In this document: piece by piece, positions 1-9,485 of the stretch
How positions within the stretch are numbered: position 1 is the first letter of the stretch
Layout of the letters: each line of letters opens with the position of its first letter
From: Bacteroidia bacterium
Lineage (GTDB): Bacteria > Bacteroidota > Bacteroidia > Palsa-965
Reading direction: 5' to 3'
NCBI GenBank assembly: GCA_023151315.1
Contig: JAKLJE010000019.1
Coordinates: 39,531-82,881 of the forward strand
Length of the DNA stretch: 43,351 nucleotides
Position numbers and translations under genes: made by a program
Notes under the pieces: model-generated
Told to the model about the DNA's origin: nothing
What the model saw: the letters and a program-made list of their open reading frames with translations, nothing else
Database searches by the model: none

Positions 1-11
1 TTGCCGGAATA

Positions 12-42
12 TTTGTTGGTTCTGAAATCATTATTATCTTTG
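12..42 (+). promoter_or_regulatory. Bacteroidota-type promoter of the bL31 gene
   Basis: TTTG at 12-15 is followed after 19 bases by TATCTTTG at 35-42. This matches the Bacteroidota primary-sigma consensus TTTG-N19-21-TAnnTTTG. Transcription would start near base 46-50 and leave a leader of about 45 bases before the start codon at 93. It is the best two-box promoter in the window. Confidence 0.75.
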
Positions 43-92
43 CCACCCCGTACGACAAAAGGTATTTACAGTACGGTTTAAGATAAAAAGTC

Positions 93-338
93 ATGAAAAC
101 AGGAATTCACCCGGAAAATTATCGCCTTGTAGTGTTCAAGGACATGTCGAACGAAGAAGTATTTCTGACTCGTTCTTGTGCTGAAACCAAAGACACTATC
201 GTTTACGAAGGTGTTGAGTATCCGCTCATCAAAATGGAAATTTCAAATACATCTCACCCGTTCTACACAGGTAAGATGAAGCTTGTTGATACCGCTGGTC
301 GTATCGATAAGTTCCGTAACCGTTACGGAAAGAAGTAA
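93..338 (+). CDS. rpmE: 50S ribosomal protein bL31, type B
   Basis: A structural protein of the large ribosomal subunit. The 81-residue product begins [17 protein letters not shown], contains the [11 protein letters not shown] segment and ends in a basic KFRNRYGKK tail, all characteristic of bL31. The length fits the longer type B form. It lacks the CxxC zinc-binding pairs of type A bL31, as expected for the zinc-independent paralogue. It has its own promoter (12-42) and is closed by a hairpin terminator at 361-390, so it is probably monocistronic. No oddities seen. Confidence 0.97.
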   Translation: MKTGIHPENYRLVVFKDMSNEEVFLTRSCAETKDTIVYEGVEYPLIKMEISNTSHPFYTGKMKLVDTAGRIDKFRNRYGKK

Positions 339-360
339 TTTCCTGAGAATTATAGTTTAC

Positions 361-390
361 AAAGCCTTTCCATTCGGGAAGGCTTTTTTT
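361..390 (+). terminator. Rho-independent terminator after bL31
   Basis: Arms AAAGCCTT and AAGGCTTT form a stem of at least 8 bp, which can be extended with one mismatch, followed by a run of seven T. It begins 22 bases after the bL31 stop and ends 15 bases before the next ATG, so the following gene needs its own start signal or read-through. Confidence 0.85.
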
Positions 391-405
391 ATCTTCATAA
401 CCGTG

Positions 406-1857
406 ATGAAAACAATCTGTTTGCTGCTCGCTTCAATCGGAATTCTTGCTACTGTACAGGCGCAGCAGGTTCAACCATTTTTACAAAATCCTCACATTGT
501 AAATGCACCGGGAACGGGCAGTGCCCGACCTCGCATTGCGTTGGTGAATGATTCTGTTCCCCTCATCACATGGACTTACAATGGAGCAGGAACTCCTGTT
601 GTTTACGTCGCACGATGGAACGGCAACGGTTTCAATGCTCCGGTTCCGCTTTCTCCTTCAGGACTTCAGGTTTACGGAAGTTTAGACGAAGGAGGTGACA
701 TTGCAGCAAAAGGCGATACGGCTTTTGTAACTTTTTTCACAGGAGATTCGCGTTCTTTCATTGTACGTTCGGTTGATGGAGGTGTAACATGGAGTGATAC
801 CGTTCGCATTGATCACGATGTTTTTGAACACGCATACACGCCGGATGTCGCCATTACTTCAGGTGGAAATCCTGTTGTTGCTTTCGAAGGAGCGGATTCG
901 ATAATGGTCAATACCGGACAATTGTTCTGTCGTTCCTATGACGGAGGCTTGACTTTCACAACAGAAGTTACCGCTCACGACAGCGTTAACGGAATTCCGT
1001 GTGAATGTTGTCCGCCTGCTTTGTTGGTTCAGGACAGTATGGTTTACATTCTGTACAGAAACAATCTGAATAACATCCGGAATATTGTCATGACAGTTTC
1101 ATCAGATTCAGGACAAACATTCCCAATAGTAGCAGAAACCGATCAGACCAATTGGCTGCTGATGTCGTGTCCTGTAGCAGGTGCCGAGGCTTTTATATTG
1201 GGAGATTCCATTGTGTCAGTGTGGAAAAGCGGTAACAGTGTTTACTACGGCACTGCAAATCGTTTTGACGGAGGAGAAGGGTCTTTCAATCGCATTGATC
1301 CATCCGTATCTGCAACAGTCATTCAGCGATCACCTGCTGTATGCGGATCAGGAGATACTTTGTTTTACGTTTGGTCGGATCGACGTACCAACAATTATGA
1401 TGTGTATGTTGCAGGTTCTTTCAATGGAGTTTTTCAGCCATCGCAAGCATTCATATTCAATGATACAATCGGTGCTGCAGAAGGCGGAACACAACGATCA
1501 CCGCATGCGATTTATGCAGATGGAGTTCTTCATCTGGTTTATCAGAATCAGTCAACCGACGAAGTAATTTACCGTAGGGCAACAGTATTTTCTCCTGTTG
1601 GCATTGTTGAAACGCCAGCACAGGTTCGTCCAGGAGTTTATCCTTCCCCTGCAGGAGAAGCGATTACAATCTCCGGATCATTTGCAGGTACTGTTGATGT
1701 GCAGATTTATTCTGCAACAGGAGCATTAACGGCAATATTTAACAACGTGAATTCCGGTCAGCAGTTGAATTGCGCTAATTTTGAAAGCGGAATGTATTTC
1801 GTTCAAATTACCGATTCAGAAGGTATGACGCATACTTCCACATTTATTAAAAACTGA
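406..1857 (+). CDS. Exported Asp-box (sialidase-like) protein with T9SS sorting domain
   Basis: A 483-residue protein that starts at MKTICLLLASIGILATVQAQ, a clear signal peptide ending in AQA-like residues. An upstream in-frame ATG at 283 lies inside the bL31 gene and would bury the signal peptide, so I rejected it; a GTG at 403 directly precedes the chosen ATG. The body has Asp-box motifs (RSVDGGVTW, RSYDGGLTF, VSSDSGQTF), typical of sialidase or BNR beta-propellers. The last 75 or so residues (VYPSPAGEAITISG onward, ending TSTFIKN) look like a type A T9SS C-terminal sorting domain, so the protein is probably secreted or surface-attached. No catalytic sialidase residues could be assigned. 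A hydrolase or adhesin role is open. A degenerate -7 box (TATCTTCA, 390-397) lies just upstream. Confidence 0.85.
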   Translation: MKTICLLLASIGILATVQAQQVQPFLQNPHIVNAPGTGSARPRIALVNDSVPLITWTYNGAGTPVVYVARWNGNGFNAPVPLSPSGLQVYGSLDEGGDIAAKGDTAFVTFFTGDSRSFIVRSVDGGVTWSDTVRIDHDVFEHAYTPDVAITSGGNPVVAFEGADSIMVNTGQLFCRSYDGGLTFTTEVTAHDSVNGIPCECCPPALLVQDSMVYILYRNNLNNIRNIVMTVSSDSGQTFPIVAETDQTNWLLMSCPVAGAEAFILGDSIVSVWKSGNSVYYGTANRFDGGEGSFNRIDPSVSATVIQRSPAVCGSGDTLFYVWSDRRTNNYDVYVAGSFNGVFQPSQAFIFNDTIGAAEGGTQRSPHAIYADGVLHLVYQNQSTDEVIYRRATVFSPVGIVETPAQVRPGVYPSPAGEAITISGSFAGTVDVQIYSATGALTAIFNNVNSGQQLNCANFESGMYFVQITDSEGMTHTSTFIKN

Positions 1858-1859
1858 TT

Positions 1860-3071
1860 ATGTCTCAATTTCAGCTTATACTTTTCGACGATTCGTTCCG
1901 CAATGCGTTCAAGCCATTGACGTTTACACGTCCATTGTGTGAATTGCGTATAGGAATTCTGACCATTCGTGAAAAGTGGGAGCGCTTTCTGAAATCCGGA
2001 TCCACTACCAGCACGGAAAGCTATCTGGAAAATTGGAATTATCCGTATCTGCCTGATGCGACGTTACAGCATATATGGATCAACGGACGCGCACTTCCGA
2101 ACCCTGAATTGGCATACGAAGTTGTCGCACTTAAAGAGGGCGAAGCTTTGATCAAAGGCGATACAGTGATTGCTTTTCACTGCGGAAATAACATTGCCAG
2201 GTTTAATGCGGAACGTAAGGATCATCTTTCGGAAGATTTTTCAGTGATTGTGAGTAAAGTTCACTCTGAAATCATTCATCGCATTTCTGATATTTTCACT
2301 TTGAACGGAGCGCAAATTATATCGGATTTGGAATTGATGAAGGCGGAATCTGAAACAAACTTGTCTGCGACGAACAGACAGTTCGGAAGTTTTCCGGTAA
2401 TCATGGCAAAAGGTGCGAAAGCGGAAGCTTGCATTTTCAATACTACGCATGGCCCGATTTACATTGGTGAGAATGCCGAGATCATGGAAGGTTCTATGTT
2501 GCGTGGGCCTGTTGCTGTTGGAGCCGGAGCTCAGATAAAAATGGGCGCAAAGATTTACGGAGATACAACGATAGGACCTGGATGTAAAGTTGGCGGAGAA
2601 ATTACAAACAGTGTGTTCTATGCCAATTCGAATAAAGCACACGACGGTTATGTCGGGAACAGTGTGATCGGTGAGTGGTGTAATCTCGGTGCGGATACCA
2701 ATACATCGAACCTGAAGAACACATACGGCGAAGTGAGTGTTTACAATTATTCCATTGGAGCCAATGAAAATACCGGTTTGCAGTTTCATGGTTTGATTAT
2801 GGGCGATCACGCCAAATGCGGTATCAATACCATGTTCAATACCGGAACTGTGGCAGGAGTGTGCAGCAATATTTACGGCGGCGGATTTCCGGAGAAGTTC
2901 ATTCCTGACTTTTCCTGGGGCGGTTCCGAGGGATTCGTGGAATTCCGTTTTGAAAAGGCAACAGAGATGATCCGTAATGTTTACAAGCGCCGTAAGAAGG
3001 AATTGAGTGAGACAGAAACTGCAGTTTTACGCCATATTTTCAACGAAACGGCGGCAAAACGCAAATTCTGA
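1860..3071 (+). CDS. GlmU-like putative sugar nucleotidyltransferase (TIGR03991-type)
   Basis: A 403-residue protein of the Bacteroidota GlmU-like family. The N-terminus (FDDSFRNAFKPLTFTRPLCELRIGILTIREKW) is the family's hallmark and replaces the usual LAAGxGxRM nucleotide-binding loop of GlmU. Roughly residues 190-345 show isoleucine- and glycine-rich hexapeptide repeats (GPVAVGAGAQIKMGAKIYG, TIGPGCKVGG), a left-handed beta-helix. It is annotated in related genomes as nucleotidyltransferase or acetyltransferase acting on sugar phosphates. The exact substrate is not established from sequence. The start lies 2 bases after the preceding stop, so the two are probably co-transcribed. The lon gene follows after 120 bases. 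Confidence 0.9.
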   Translation: MSQFQLILFDDSFRNAFKPLTFTRPLCELRIGILTIREKWERFLKSGSTTSTESYLENWNYPYLPDATLQHIWINGRALPNPELAYEVVALKEGEALIKGDTVIAFHCGNNIARFNAERKDHLSEDFSVIVSKVHSEIIHRISDIFTLNGAQIISDLELMKAESETNLSATNRQFGSFPVIMAKGAKAEACIFNTTHGPIYIGENAEIMEGSMLRGPVAVGAGAQIKMGAKIYGDTTIGPGCKVGGEITNSVFYANSNKAHDGYVGNSVIGEWCNLGADTNTSNLKNTYGEVSVYNYSIGANENTGLQFHGLIMGDHAKCGINTMFNTGTVAGVCSNIYGGGFPEKFIPDFSWGGSEGFVEFRFEKATEMIRNVYKRRKKELSETETAVLRHIFNETAAKRKF

Positions 3072-3191
3072 AGCATATTGGCAGGAGAAGTTGACAGTTC
3101 GGCAGTAAACTCCGAATGGCACAGACCTTGACCCCAAATACACAGCCGGGGAAATTACGCCCGGTTTCATAAACGAAACGAAGCAATTCAC

Positions 3192-5669
3192 ATGATAAAT
3201 AATTTTCAGGATCTGATCGGCGGGCCGATTATCGAAGAGGATGCGGAATTCATTCCGTTGATGAGCAGTGAGGACGAAGAGCAGATGAACAATGAGGCGT
3301 TTCCTGAACAGCTTCCGATTCTTCCTTTGCGCAATACAGTTTTGTTCCCGGGTGTTGTAATTCCGATTACAGTTGGACGCGATAAGTCTATACGCCTGAT
3401 CAAAGACGCAAACAAAGGCAACAGAACCATCGGTGTTGTGGCGCAGTTGAACGATGCGGAAGAAGATCCGAAGTTTGATCAATTGTACAAAGTGGGAACC
3501 ATTGCGCACATTTTGAAAATGTTGCGCATGCCGGACGGTAATACAACTGTAATTCTGCAGGGAAAGCGTCGCTTTCAACTGGGACAGGAAACTCAGCATG
3601 ATCCGTACATGAAGGCGACCATCACGCCGTTTCCTGATGAGCAGCCTGCGAAGAACGATAAGGAATTCGCTGCGGTGATTTCGTCAGTGAAAGATCTTGC
3701 GCTGAAGATTGTGGCAAACAATCCTCAGATTCCGCAGGAAGCACAGTTCGCTATCAAGAATATTGAAAGCCCTGGCTTTCTGGTCAATTTCATTTCTTCA
3801 AATCTCACAGCAACTTCGGCTGAGAAGCAAGGCATTCTTGAAGTGGGCAATCTGAAAGATCGTGCTACTGAAGTACTCAAGCAGCTGACGAAAGAGTTTC
3901 AGATGCTGGAACTCAAGAATCAGATTCAGTCGAAAGTAAAAATTGACATTGATAAGCAGCAACGCGAATATTTCCTTCATCAGCAGATGAAAACCATTCA
4001 GGAAGAACTGGGTGGTAATCCAATGGAACAGGAGACGCAGGAGCTGAAAACGCGTGCGCAGAATAAGAATTGGCCTAAGAACGTAGCTGAAACATTCCAG
4101 AAAGAAATCAGTAAGCTGGAGCGTATGAATCCGAATGCTGCAGAATATTCTGTGCAGATGAATTATCTGGAGTTACTTCTGGATCTTCCATGGAATGAAA
4201 TGACGAAAGATCATTTCGATCTGCGTAAAGCAGAAAAGATTCTCAATCGCGATCACTACGGACTTGACAAAGTGAAAGAGCGTATTCTGGAGCATCTCGC
4301 TGTTCTCAAATTGAAAGGTGATATGAAGAAAGCTCCGATTCTTTGCTTGTACGGTCCTCCGGGAGTTGGTAAAACTTCATTGGGGAAATCGATTGCCGAA
4401 TCGCTGGGCAGAAAGTATGTGCGCATGTCGTTGGGCGGATTGAAAGATGAATCAGAAGTTCGCGGACATCGCAAGACTTACATCGGAGCAATGCCGGGAC
4501 GCATTCTTCAGAATATTAAAAAATCGGGTTCGTCGAATCCGGTGTTTGTATTGGATGAAATTGATAAAGTAGGTAACGATTGGCATGGCGATCCCTCTTC
4601 TGCATTGTTGGAAGTTTTGGATCCGGAGCAGAACAATGCGTTTTACGACAACTATGTTGAGTTGGATTACGATTTGTCAAATGTGATGTTCATCGCCACG
4701 GCGAATTCATTGGCAACTATTCAGCCCGCATTGCGTGATCGTCTGGAGATCATTGAAGTTACCGGTTACACCACAGAAGAGAAGCTCGAGATTGCGAAGC
4801 AGCATTTGTTACCGAAGCAGATGGATGATCATGGCATCAAGAAGTCGCAGATGACATTGACTGAATCTGTCCTCGAGTACATCATTGAGAATTACACAAG
4901 AGAAAGCGGTGTTCGCGGCTTGGAGAAACTCATTGGTAAAATGGTTCGATATGCAGCGAAGAATATCGCAATGCGCAAGCGTTACAAAGTGAAACCTGCA
5001 ATTGAAGATCTTCAGAAAATTCTCGGACCTGCACATGAGAAAGATCGTTATCAGGGCAATGATGTTGCTGGAGTTGTAACCGGACTTGCATGGACACCTG
5101 TTGGAGGAGATATTCTGTTTGTGGAAACTTCACTCAGTAAGGGCAAAGGCAAGCTTACGCTGACCGGAAATCTTGGAGATGTGATGAAAGAATCAGCTGC
5201 AATTGCAGTTGAATATCTTCGCGCACATGGAAGCGATTTCGGAATTGATCCGCAGTTGTTTGATTACTGGAATGTGCATATTCACGTTCCTGAAGGAGCA
5301 ACACCGAAAGACGGTCCTTCTGCGGGAATTACAATACTGACTGCGATCGCAAGTGCGTTTACGCAGCGAAAAGTGAAGAAGAATCTGGCAATGACCGGAG
5401 AGATTACTTTGCGCGGTCGTGTGCTTGCGGTAGGCGGAATTCGTGAGAAGATTTTGGCTGCGAAACGAGCAGGAATCAAGGAGATTATTCTTTGTGAAGA
5501 GAACCGCAAGGATGTGGAAGAAATCAAACAGGAATACCTGAAAGGATTGACTTTCCATTACGTAGAAAGCATGGGCGACGTGGTGCGTCATGCCTTGTTG
5601 AAGGAGAAAGTGAAAAGCCCGGTGGAAGTTAAACTTCCGGACGAGGTAATTCTGAAAAAAGTGAACTGA
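3192..5669 (+). CDS. lon: ATP-dependent protease Lon
   Basis: An 825-residue LonA-type AAA+ serine protease that degrades misfolded and regulatory proteins in the cytoplasm. The N-terminal substrate-recognition domain starts near residue 40 (LPILPLRNTVLFPGVVIPI). The ATPase has Walker A GPPGVGKT at 388-395 and Walker B VFVLDEIDK. The C-terminal protease domain has the catalytic serine in DGPSAG (S710) and lysine K753 in GGIREK, 43 residues later as in E. coli Lon. The length is normal for Bacteroidota Lon, with a short acidic N-terminal extension. It is flanked by unrelated genes. No heat-shock-type operator was recognised upstream. Confidence 0.98.
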   Translation: MINNFQDLIGGPIIEEDAEFIPLMSSEDEEQMNNEAFPEQLPILPLRNTVLFPGVVIPITVGRDKSIRLIKDANKGNRTIGVVAQLNDAEEDPKFDQLYKVGTIAHILKMLRMPDGNTTVILQGKRRFQLGQETQHDPYMKATITPFPDEQPAKNDKEFAAVISSVKDLALKIVANNPQIPQEAQFAIKNIESPGFLVNFISSNLTATSAEKQGILEVGNLKDRATEVLKQLTKEFQMLELKNQIQSKVKIDIDKQQREYFLHQQMKTIQEELGGNPMEQETQELKTRAQNKNWPKNVAETFQKEISKLERMNPNAAEYSVQMNYLELLLDLPWNEMTKDHFDLRKAEKILNRDHYGLDKVKERILEHLAVLKLKGDMKKAPILCLYGPPGVGKTSLGKSIAESLGRKYVRMSLGGLKDESEVRGHRKTYIGAMPGRILQNIKKSGSSNPVFVLDEIDKVGNDWHGDPSSALLEVLDPEQNNAFYDNYVELDYDLSNVMFIATANSLATIQPALRDRLEIIEVTGYTTEEKLEIAKQHLLPKQMDDHGIKKSQMTLTESVLEYIIENYTRESGVRGLEKLIGKMVRYAAKNIAMRKRYKVKPAIEDLQKILGPAHEKDRYQGNDVAGVVTGLAWTPVGGDILFVETSLSKGKGKLTLTGNLGDVMKESAAIAVEYLRAHGSDFGIDPQLFDYWNVHIHVPEGATPKDGPSAGITILTAIASAFTQRKVKKNLAMTGEITLRGRVLAVGGIREKILAAKRAGIKEIILCEENRKDVEEIKQEYLKGLTFHYVESMGDVVRHALLKEKVKSPVEVKLPDEVILKKVN

Positions 5670-5706
5670 TTCCATTCCGGAAATACAGGAGCGTGGTGAA
5701 GTTTTG

Positions 5707-5714
5707 TAACTTTA
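5707..5714 (+). promoter_or_regulatory. Possible -7 box before the large Asp-box gene
   Basis: TAACTTTA matches TAnnTTTG at seven of eight positions counting the free ones, and ends 16 bases before the ATG at 5731. No convincing TTTG -33 element was found, so this is weak. Confidence 0.3.
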
Positions 5715-5730
5715 AGAAAACTGTTACGAA

Positions 5731-8238
5731 ATGTCATCACGCTTTTCTTTTGTTGCCGGTTCCATCGTTGCCGGTGTTGCAAGTTTTATGATTTATTCCT
5801 CTGCCGCTGGCAGCAAAACTGCCGAAGTTCGGAAGGAACATTCTCCCGAAGAACCTTATGAGGAATTCATGTTGCAGAGAACATATCCGAATCGCGTATT
5901 CGAAGTGGCAACTTACAAAGCAGCATTGAATGATGCCGTTGAGCGTTCTTCCGCTCAAAGAAGTCCGAGCACTGTTTCCTGGCAACTGGAAGGTCCCGGG
6001 AACATCGGCGGACGATTCAATTGCGTTGCAGTTGATCCCAACAATTCAAACGTGATGTATGCGGGAAGTGCGAATGGCGGCGTATGGAAAACGACTAATG
6101 GAGGAGGATCGTGGAATCCGATTGCAGATATGTTGCCTTATCAGGCGATAGGAGCAATTGCGATCAATCCTAATAACAGCAATGAAATCTGGATCGGAAC
6201 CGGAGATATCAATATCAGCGGAACAATGTATTCCGGTGACGGAGTTTACCGCAGTACTGATGCTGGTGTTACATGGAATTATCTTGGACTCTCAAACACT
6301 TATGTAGTTTCTTCAATCATTTTCAATCCGGCAAACACCGCAGAGGTTCTGATCGGAACGATGGGTAATCAGTTCAATCGCGACAACAATCGCGGGTTGT
6401 ACAGAACGTTGAATTCAGGAACAACGTTCACTCAAGAGTTATTTGTGAATGACAGTACGGGCATTATTGACATGGTTCAGGATCCTTCCAATCCGAATGT
6501 TGTTTACGCTGCCTCTTTCACGCGTCAACGTACGTATGAACAAAGCGTGATCTACGGAACCGAAACATATGTTTACAAATCAACAGACTTCGGAAACAAC
6601 TGGACACAATTGGGTGGCGGTTTGCCTAACGGACCTTTGCACCAGCGCATAGGTTTAGCGATCAGTGCATCCAGTCCGAACATTGTTTACGCATTGTATT
6701 CTACCAGCGACGGCTTCACAGAACCTCAGTTATATAAAACCACAAACAGCGGAACAACCTGGGGACAGATCAACTTCAATTCATTTGATATGGGTGCTTA
6801 CGGTTCGTTCGGCTGGTACTTCGGCAAGATTTATGTGAATCCGTCTAATCCGAATACGCTCTACATTCCCGGAGTGGATTTGCAATACAGCACAGACGGC
6901 GGATCGAACTGGAATATGTTAACTCCCGTTTGGTGGTTGTATGAAGTGCATGCAGACGGACATCACATGCATTTCTTCAGCGGAAGTGATTTCATTTATT
7001 CGACTGACGGAGGTTTGTACAGAACAACTGATGGCGGTGCTAACTGGACGGACATTGAAAATATTCCGAACAATCAGTTCTATGCTGTGACGGAGAATCC
7101 GCACGTGAACGGAGAATATGCAGGCGGTGTTCAGGATAACGGAACCATGTGGGGCAACGCAAGCGTGATCAATAATTTTCAACGTATGTATGGAGGAGAT
7201 GGATTCACAGTTGAATACACTCCGAATCCGCAGCTGGTGTATTCGGAATCGCAGTACGGAAACATTGTGTTTGATGATGCATTCCCAACTGGAAATTGGC
7301 AGGGAATTGATATGGATGGAAGTCAGTCTTACAACTGGCACACGCCTTATTTCACATCTGATTTCAATTCATCCACGTTGTATTACGGCGGGCAGAATGT
7401 AACGCGCATCTATGGCGCGCCTTACGGAGCTGCGCAACAAATCAGTCCTTCTCTGGTTGATCCGAACAGTCCTTGGCGCGTGCAGTACATTACAACCATT
7501 GATCAGTCATCTCTTGACAGTAATATACTTTACGCAGGAACCGCGGATGGAAAAGTTTGGAATACGTTGAATAACGGAAACACATGGAATGATATCACGC
7601 CGTTTCAATCGTCTTCATACTATGTAACACGAGTACTGAATTCTCCGAATAACAGTTCCACTGCTTATGTTACAAGAAGCGGTTATCGCGCCAATGATAA
7701 TACACCGTTGGTTTTCAAAACCATTAATAATGGGTCAACATGGACTAATGTTTCAGGCGATTTGCCGATGCTGGCCGTGAATGATATTCTGGTTTATCCG
7801 GGAGATGAAAACGTAATGTTTGTGGCGAATGATGCAGGTGTGTATTACACGCAGAACGCAGGTGTAAACTGGACACGCCTGGGCAATAATATGCCGTATG
7901 TTGCGGTTCTGGATATTCATTTCAATTACAACAACACGAAGATTATTGCAGGAACTTTCGGACGCAGTATTTACACCGCAGATGTATCAACGATTACGGG
8001 AGTTGAATCCTTCAATGCAAATCGTCCTGCAATTTCGGTTTATCCGAATCCGGCAACAGAAGTTCTGAATATTGCTTCATCAGGACCATTGTATTCCGTT
8101 GTTTACAATGTGAAAGGCGAGCGCGTTCTTTCGGCATCCGGTAATGCGATTAATATCTCAGGATTGCCTTCCGGGGTGTATTTCATTGAAATTGAATCGA
8201 ACGGAACGGTTACACGTCAGCGTTTTCTGAAGCACTGA
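5731..8238 (+). CDS. Exported VPS10/sortilin-like Asp-box protein with T9SS sorting domain
   Basis: An 835-residue exported protein. The N-terminus (MSSRFSFVAGSIVAGVASFMIYSSAAG) is a signal sequence. About ten Asp-box motifs run through the chain (KTTNGGGSW, RSTDAGVTW, RTLNSGTTF, KSTDFGNNW, KTTNSGTTW, YSTDGGSNW, RTTDGGANW, NTLNNGNTW, KTINNGSTW, YTQNAGVNW). This pattern is that of VPS10/sortilin or xyloglucanase-like beta-propellers. The last 75 or so residues, from SVYPNPATEVLNI to RQRFLKH, form a T9SS type A sorting domain. It is probably surface-bound or secreted. The substrate is unknown, and no glycosidase acid/base could be assigned. It lies directly upstream of porQ, a component of the secretion machinery it would use. 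Confidence 0.87.
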   Translation: MSSRFSFVAGSIVAGVASFMIYSSAAGSKTAEVRKEHSPEEPYEEFMLQRTYPNRVFEVATYKAALNDAVERSSAQRSPSTVSWQLEGPGNIGGRFNCVAVDPNNSNVMYAGSANGGVWKTTNGGGSWNPIADMLPYQAIGAIAINPNNSNEIWIGTGDINISGTMYSGDGVYRSTDAGVTWNYLGLSNTYVVSSIIFNPANTAEVLIGTMGNQFNRDNNRGLYRTLNSGTTFTQELFVNDSTGIIDMVQDPSNPNVVYAASFTRQRTYEQSVIYGTETYVYKSTDFGNNWTQLGGGLPNGPLHQRIGLAISASSPNIVYALYSTSDGFTEPQLYKTTNSGTTWGQINFNSFDMGAYGSFGWYFGKIYVNPSNPNTLYIPGVDLQYSTDGGSNWNMLTPVWWLYEVHADGHHMHFFSGSDFIYSTDGGLYRTTDGGANWTDIENIPNNQFYAVTENPHVNGEYAGGVQDNGTMWGNASVINNFQRMYGGDGFTVEYTPNPQLVYSESQYGNIVFDDAFPTGNWQGIDMDGSQSYNWHTPYFTSDFNSSTLYYGGQNVTRIYGAPYGAAQQISPSLVDPNSPWRVQYITTIDQSSLDSNILYAGTADGKVWNTLNNGNTWNDITPFQSSSYYVTRVLNSPNNSSTAYVTRSGYRANDNTPLVFKTINNGSTWTNVSGDLPMLAVNDILVYPGDENVMFVANDAGVYYTQNAGVNWTRLGNNMPYVAVLDIHFNYNNTKIIAGTFGRSIYTADVSTITGVESFNANRPAISVYPNPATEVLNIASSGPLYSVVYNVKGERVLSASGNAINISGLPSGVYFIEIESNGTVTRQRFLKH

Positions 8239-8299
8239 TTTTTTGTAAACAAGGAACAATAAGCCGTAGAAATCCACGTTTTAAGCAGGTTGTAATCAT

Positions 8300-8307
8300 T
8301 ATCTTTA
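8300..8307 (+). promoter_or_regulatory. -7 box immediately before porQ
   Basis: TATCTTTA ends 7 bases before the porQ ATG at 8315, so transcription should begin at or just before the start codon. No clear -33 TTTG was seen, only a T-rich stretch near 8279-8282. Confidence 0.5.
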
Positions 8308-8314
8308 ACCTCTG

Positions 8315-9367
8315 ATGCTGCGATCGATATTCATTTCCGGTTTGTTTGTTCTGGGTGCTGCTCAACTAAGTGCACAGATTGGCGGAACAAGTGCATTTGT
8401 TTCACTTGATTTGCCGATGTCGGCACGCATGGCTGCATTGGGTGGAAAATCCTGTGGAATCAATGACGGAGATTTGAATCTTGCGATATGGAATCCTGCT
8501 TTGTTGCGTCAGGACATGAGCACGCAGCTCAGTTTCAGTTTCGTTGATTATTTCACCGACATCCGTTACGGATACGCCGGAGCTGCTTATCACGTGGATA
8601 AAGCGGGAACTTTCTCTCTATTTGCTACTCGTATTGATTACGGTACATTCCGCGAAACTGATGCTTCCGGTTTTGTTATCGGTGAATTCACTGCCGGAGA
8701 ATATGGAATTAATGCGGGATATTCCAGACAGATCGACAGCAATCTTACAGTTGGTGCGAATCTGAAGTTCATTCAATCAAATCTGTATTTATGGAAGGCC
8801 AGTGCGGTTGCGGCAGATCTTGCATTGAATTATAATATTCCTGCAAAGAATTTCTCGGCGAGTTTCCTCATCAGAAACATTGGATTGGTAACGCGTCAGT
8901 ACACAAGCGGCAACGACGAAAAGCTTCCGTTCGAAATGGAGGCGGGCTTCTCTTACAAACCGGCTCACATGCCTTTCCGTTTTTCACTCGGATTGCAGCA
9001 GCTGCAGCAATGGGATTTGACTTACACTGATCCGGCTAATCCACCTCAATTGGTTGATCCGATTTCAGGAGACTCGATCAAAGTGAGCAAGTTCAAAACC
9101 TTCGGCGATAAGCTCGCACGTCATTGCGTTTTCGGTGGAGAAATTCTCATCGGTAAAGCAGTGTCTATCCGCATGGGTTACAACTATCAGCGACGGAAAG
9201 AATTGTTGGTTGATACGCGCAGAGGGATGACAGGTTTCTCTTTCGGCTTCGGTGTACGCATCAAGAAAATTCAATTGAACTATGCCCGTGCAAAGTATCA
9301 TCTTGCCGGAAGTACAAACACGTTCACAGTAACCGCAACACTTTCTGAGTTCTACAGGAAGAAATAA
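8315..9367 (+). CDS. porQ: Type IX secretion system protein PorQ
   Basis: A 350-residue outer-membrane protein of the T9SS attachment complex, which works with PorU, PorV and PorZ to anchor cargo to lipopolysaccharide. A signal peptide (MLRSIFISGLFVLGAAQLSAQ) is followed by the family's opening signature GGTSAFVSLDLPMSARMAALGG. The rest is aromatic-rich alternating beta-strand sequence of a FadL/PorV-like barrel. The length is normal. Two T9SS cargo proteins are encoded on either side (5731-8238 and 9486-11189). A -7 box lies 7 bases upstream of the ATG, so its mRNA has little or no leader. PorV-type proteins are the main alternative, but the opening motif favours PorQ. Confidence 0.9.
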   Translation: MLRSIFISGLFVLGAAQLSAQIGGTSAFVSLDLPMSARMAALGGKSCGINDGDLNLAIWNPALLRQDMSTQLSFSFVDYFTDIRYGYAGAAYHVDKAGTFSLFATRIDYGTFRETDASGFVIGEFTAGEYGINAGYSRQIDSNLTVGANLKFIQSNLYLWKASAVAADLALNYNIPAKNFSASFLIRNIGLVTRQYTSGNDEKLPFEMEAGFSYKPAHMPFRFSLGLQQLQQWDLTYTDPANPPQLVDPISGDSIKVSKFKTFGDKLARHCVFGGEILIGKAVSIRMGYNYQRRKELLVDTRRGMTGFSFGFGVRIKKIQLNYARAKYHLAGSTNTFTVTATLSEFYRKK

Positions 9368-9485
9368 GTTCGGTTCTATAAATATTTTATTGGCAATTTC
9401 AACGATCTCCAATCCCTTCTCAGGTGATTGGTATCATATGTTGTTCAGCGTTGTTGGCTCAACTTGCGGGAATAAACCCTGCAAC

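Noticed and set aside
283-405. Longer start of the first T9SS cargo protein
   Set aside because: It would overlap bL31 and run through its terminator, and would place 41 residues ahead of a clear signal peptide.
3146-3164. Terminator hairpin before lon
   Set aside because: The CCGGG/CCCGG stem has only 5 bp and is followed by just three T.
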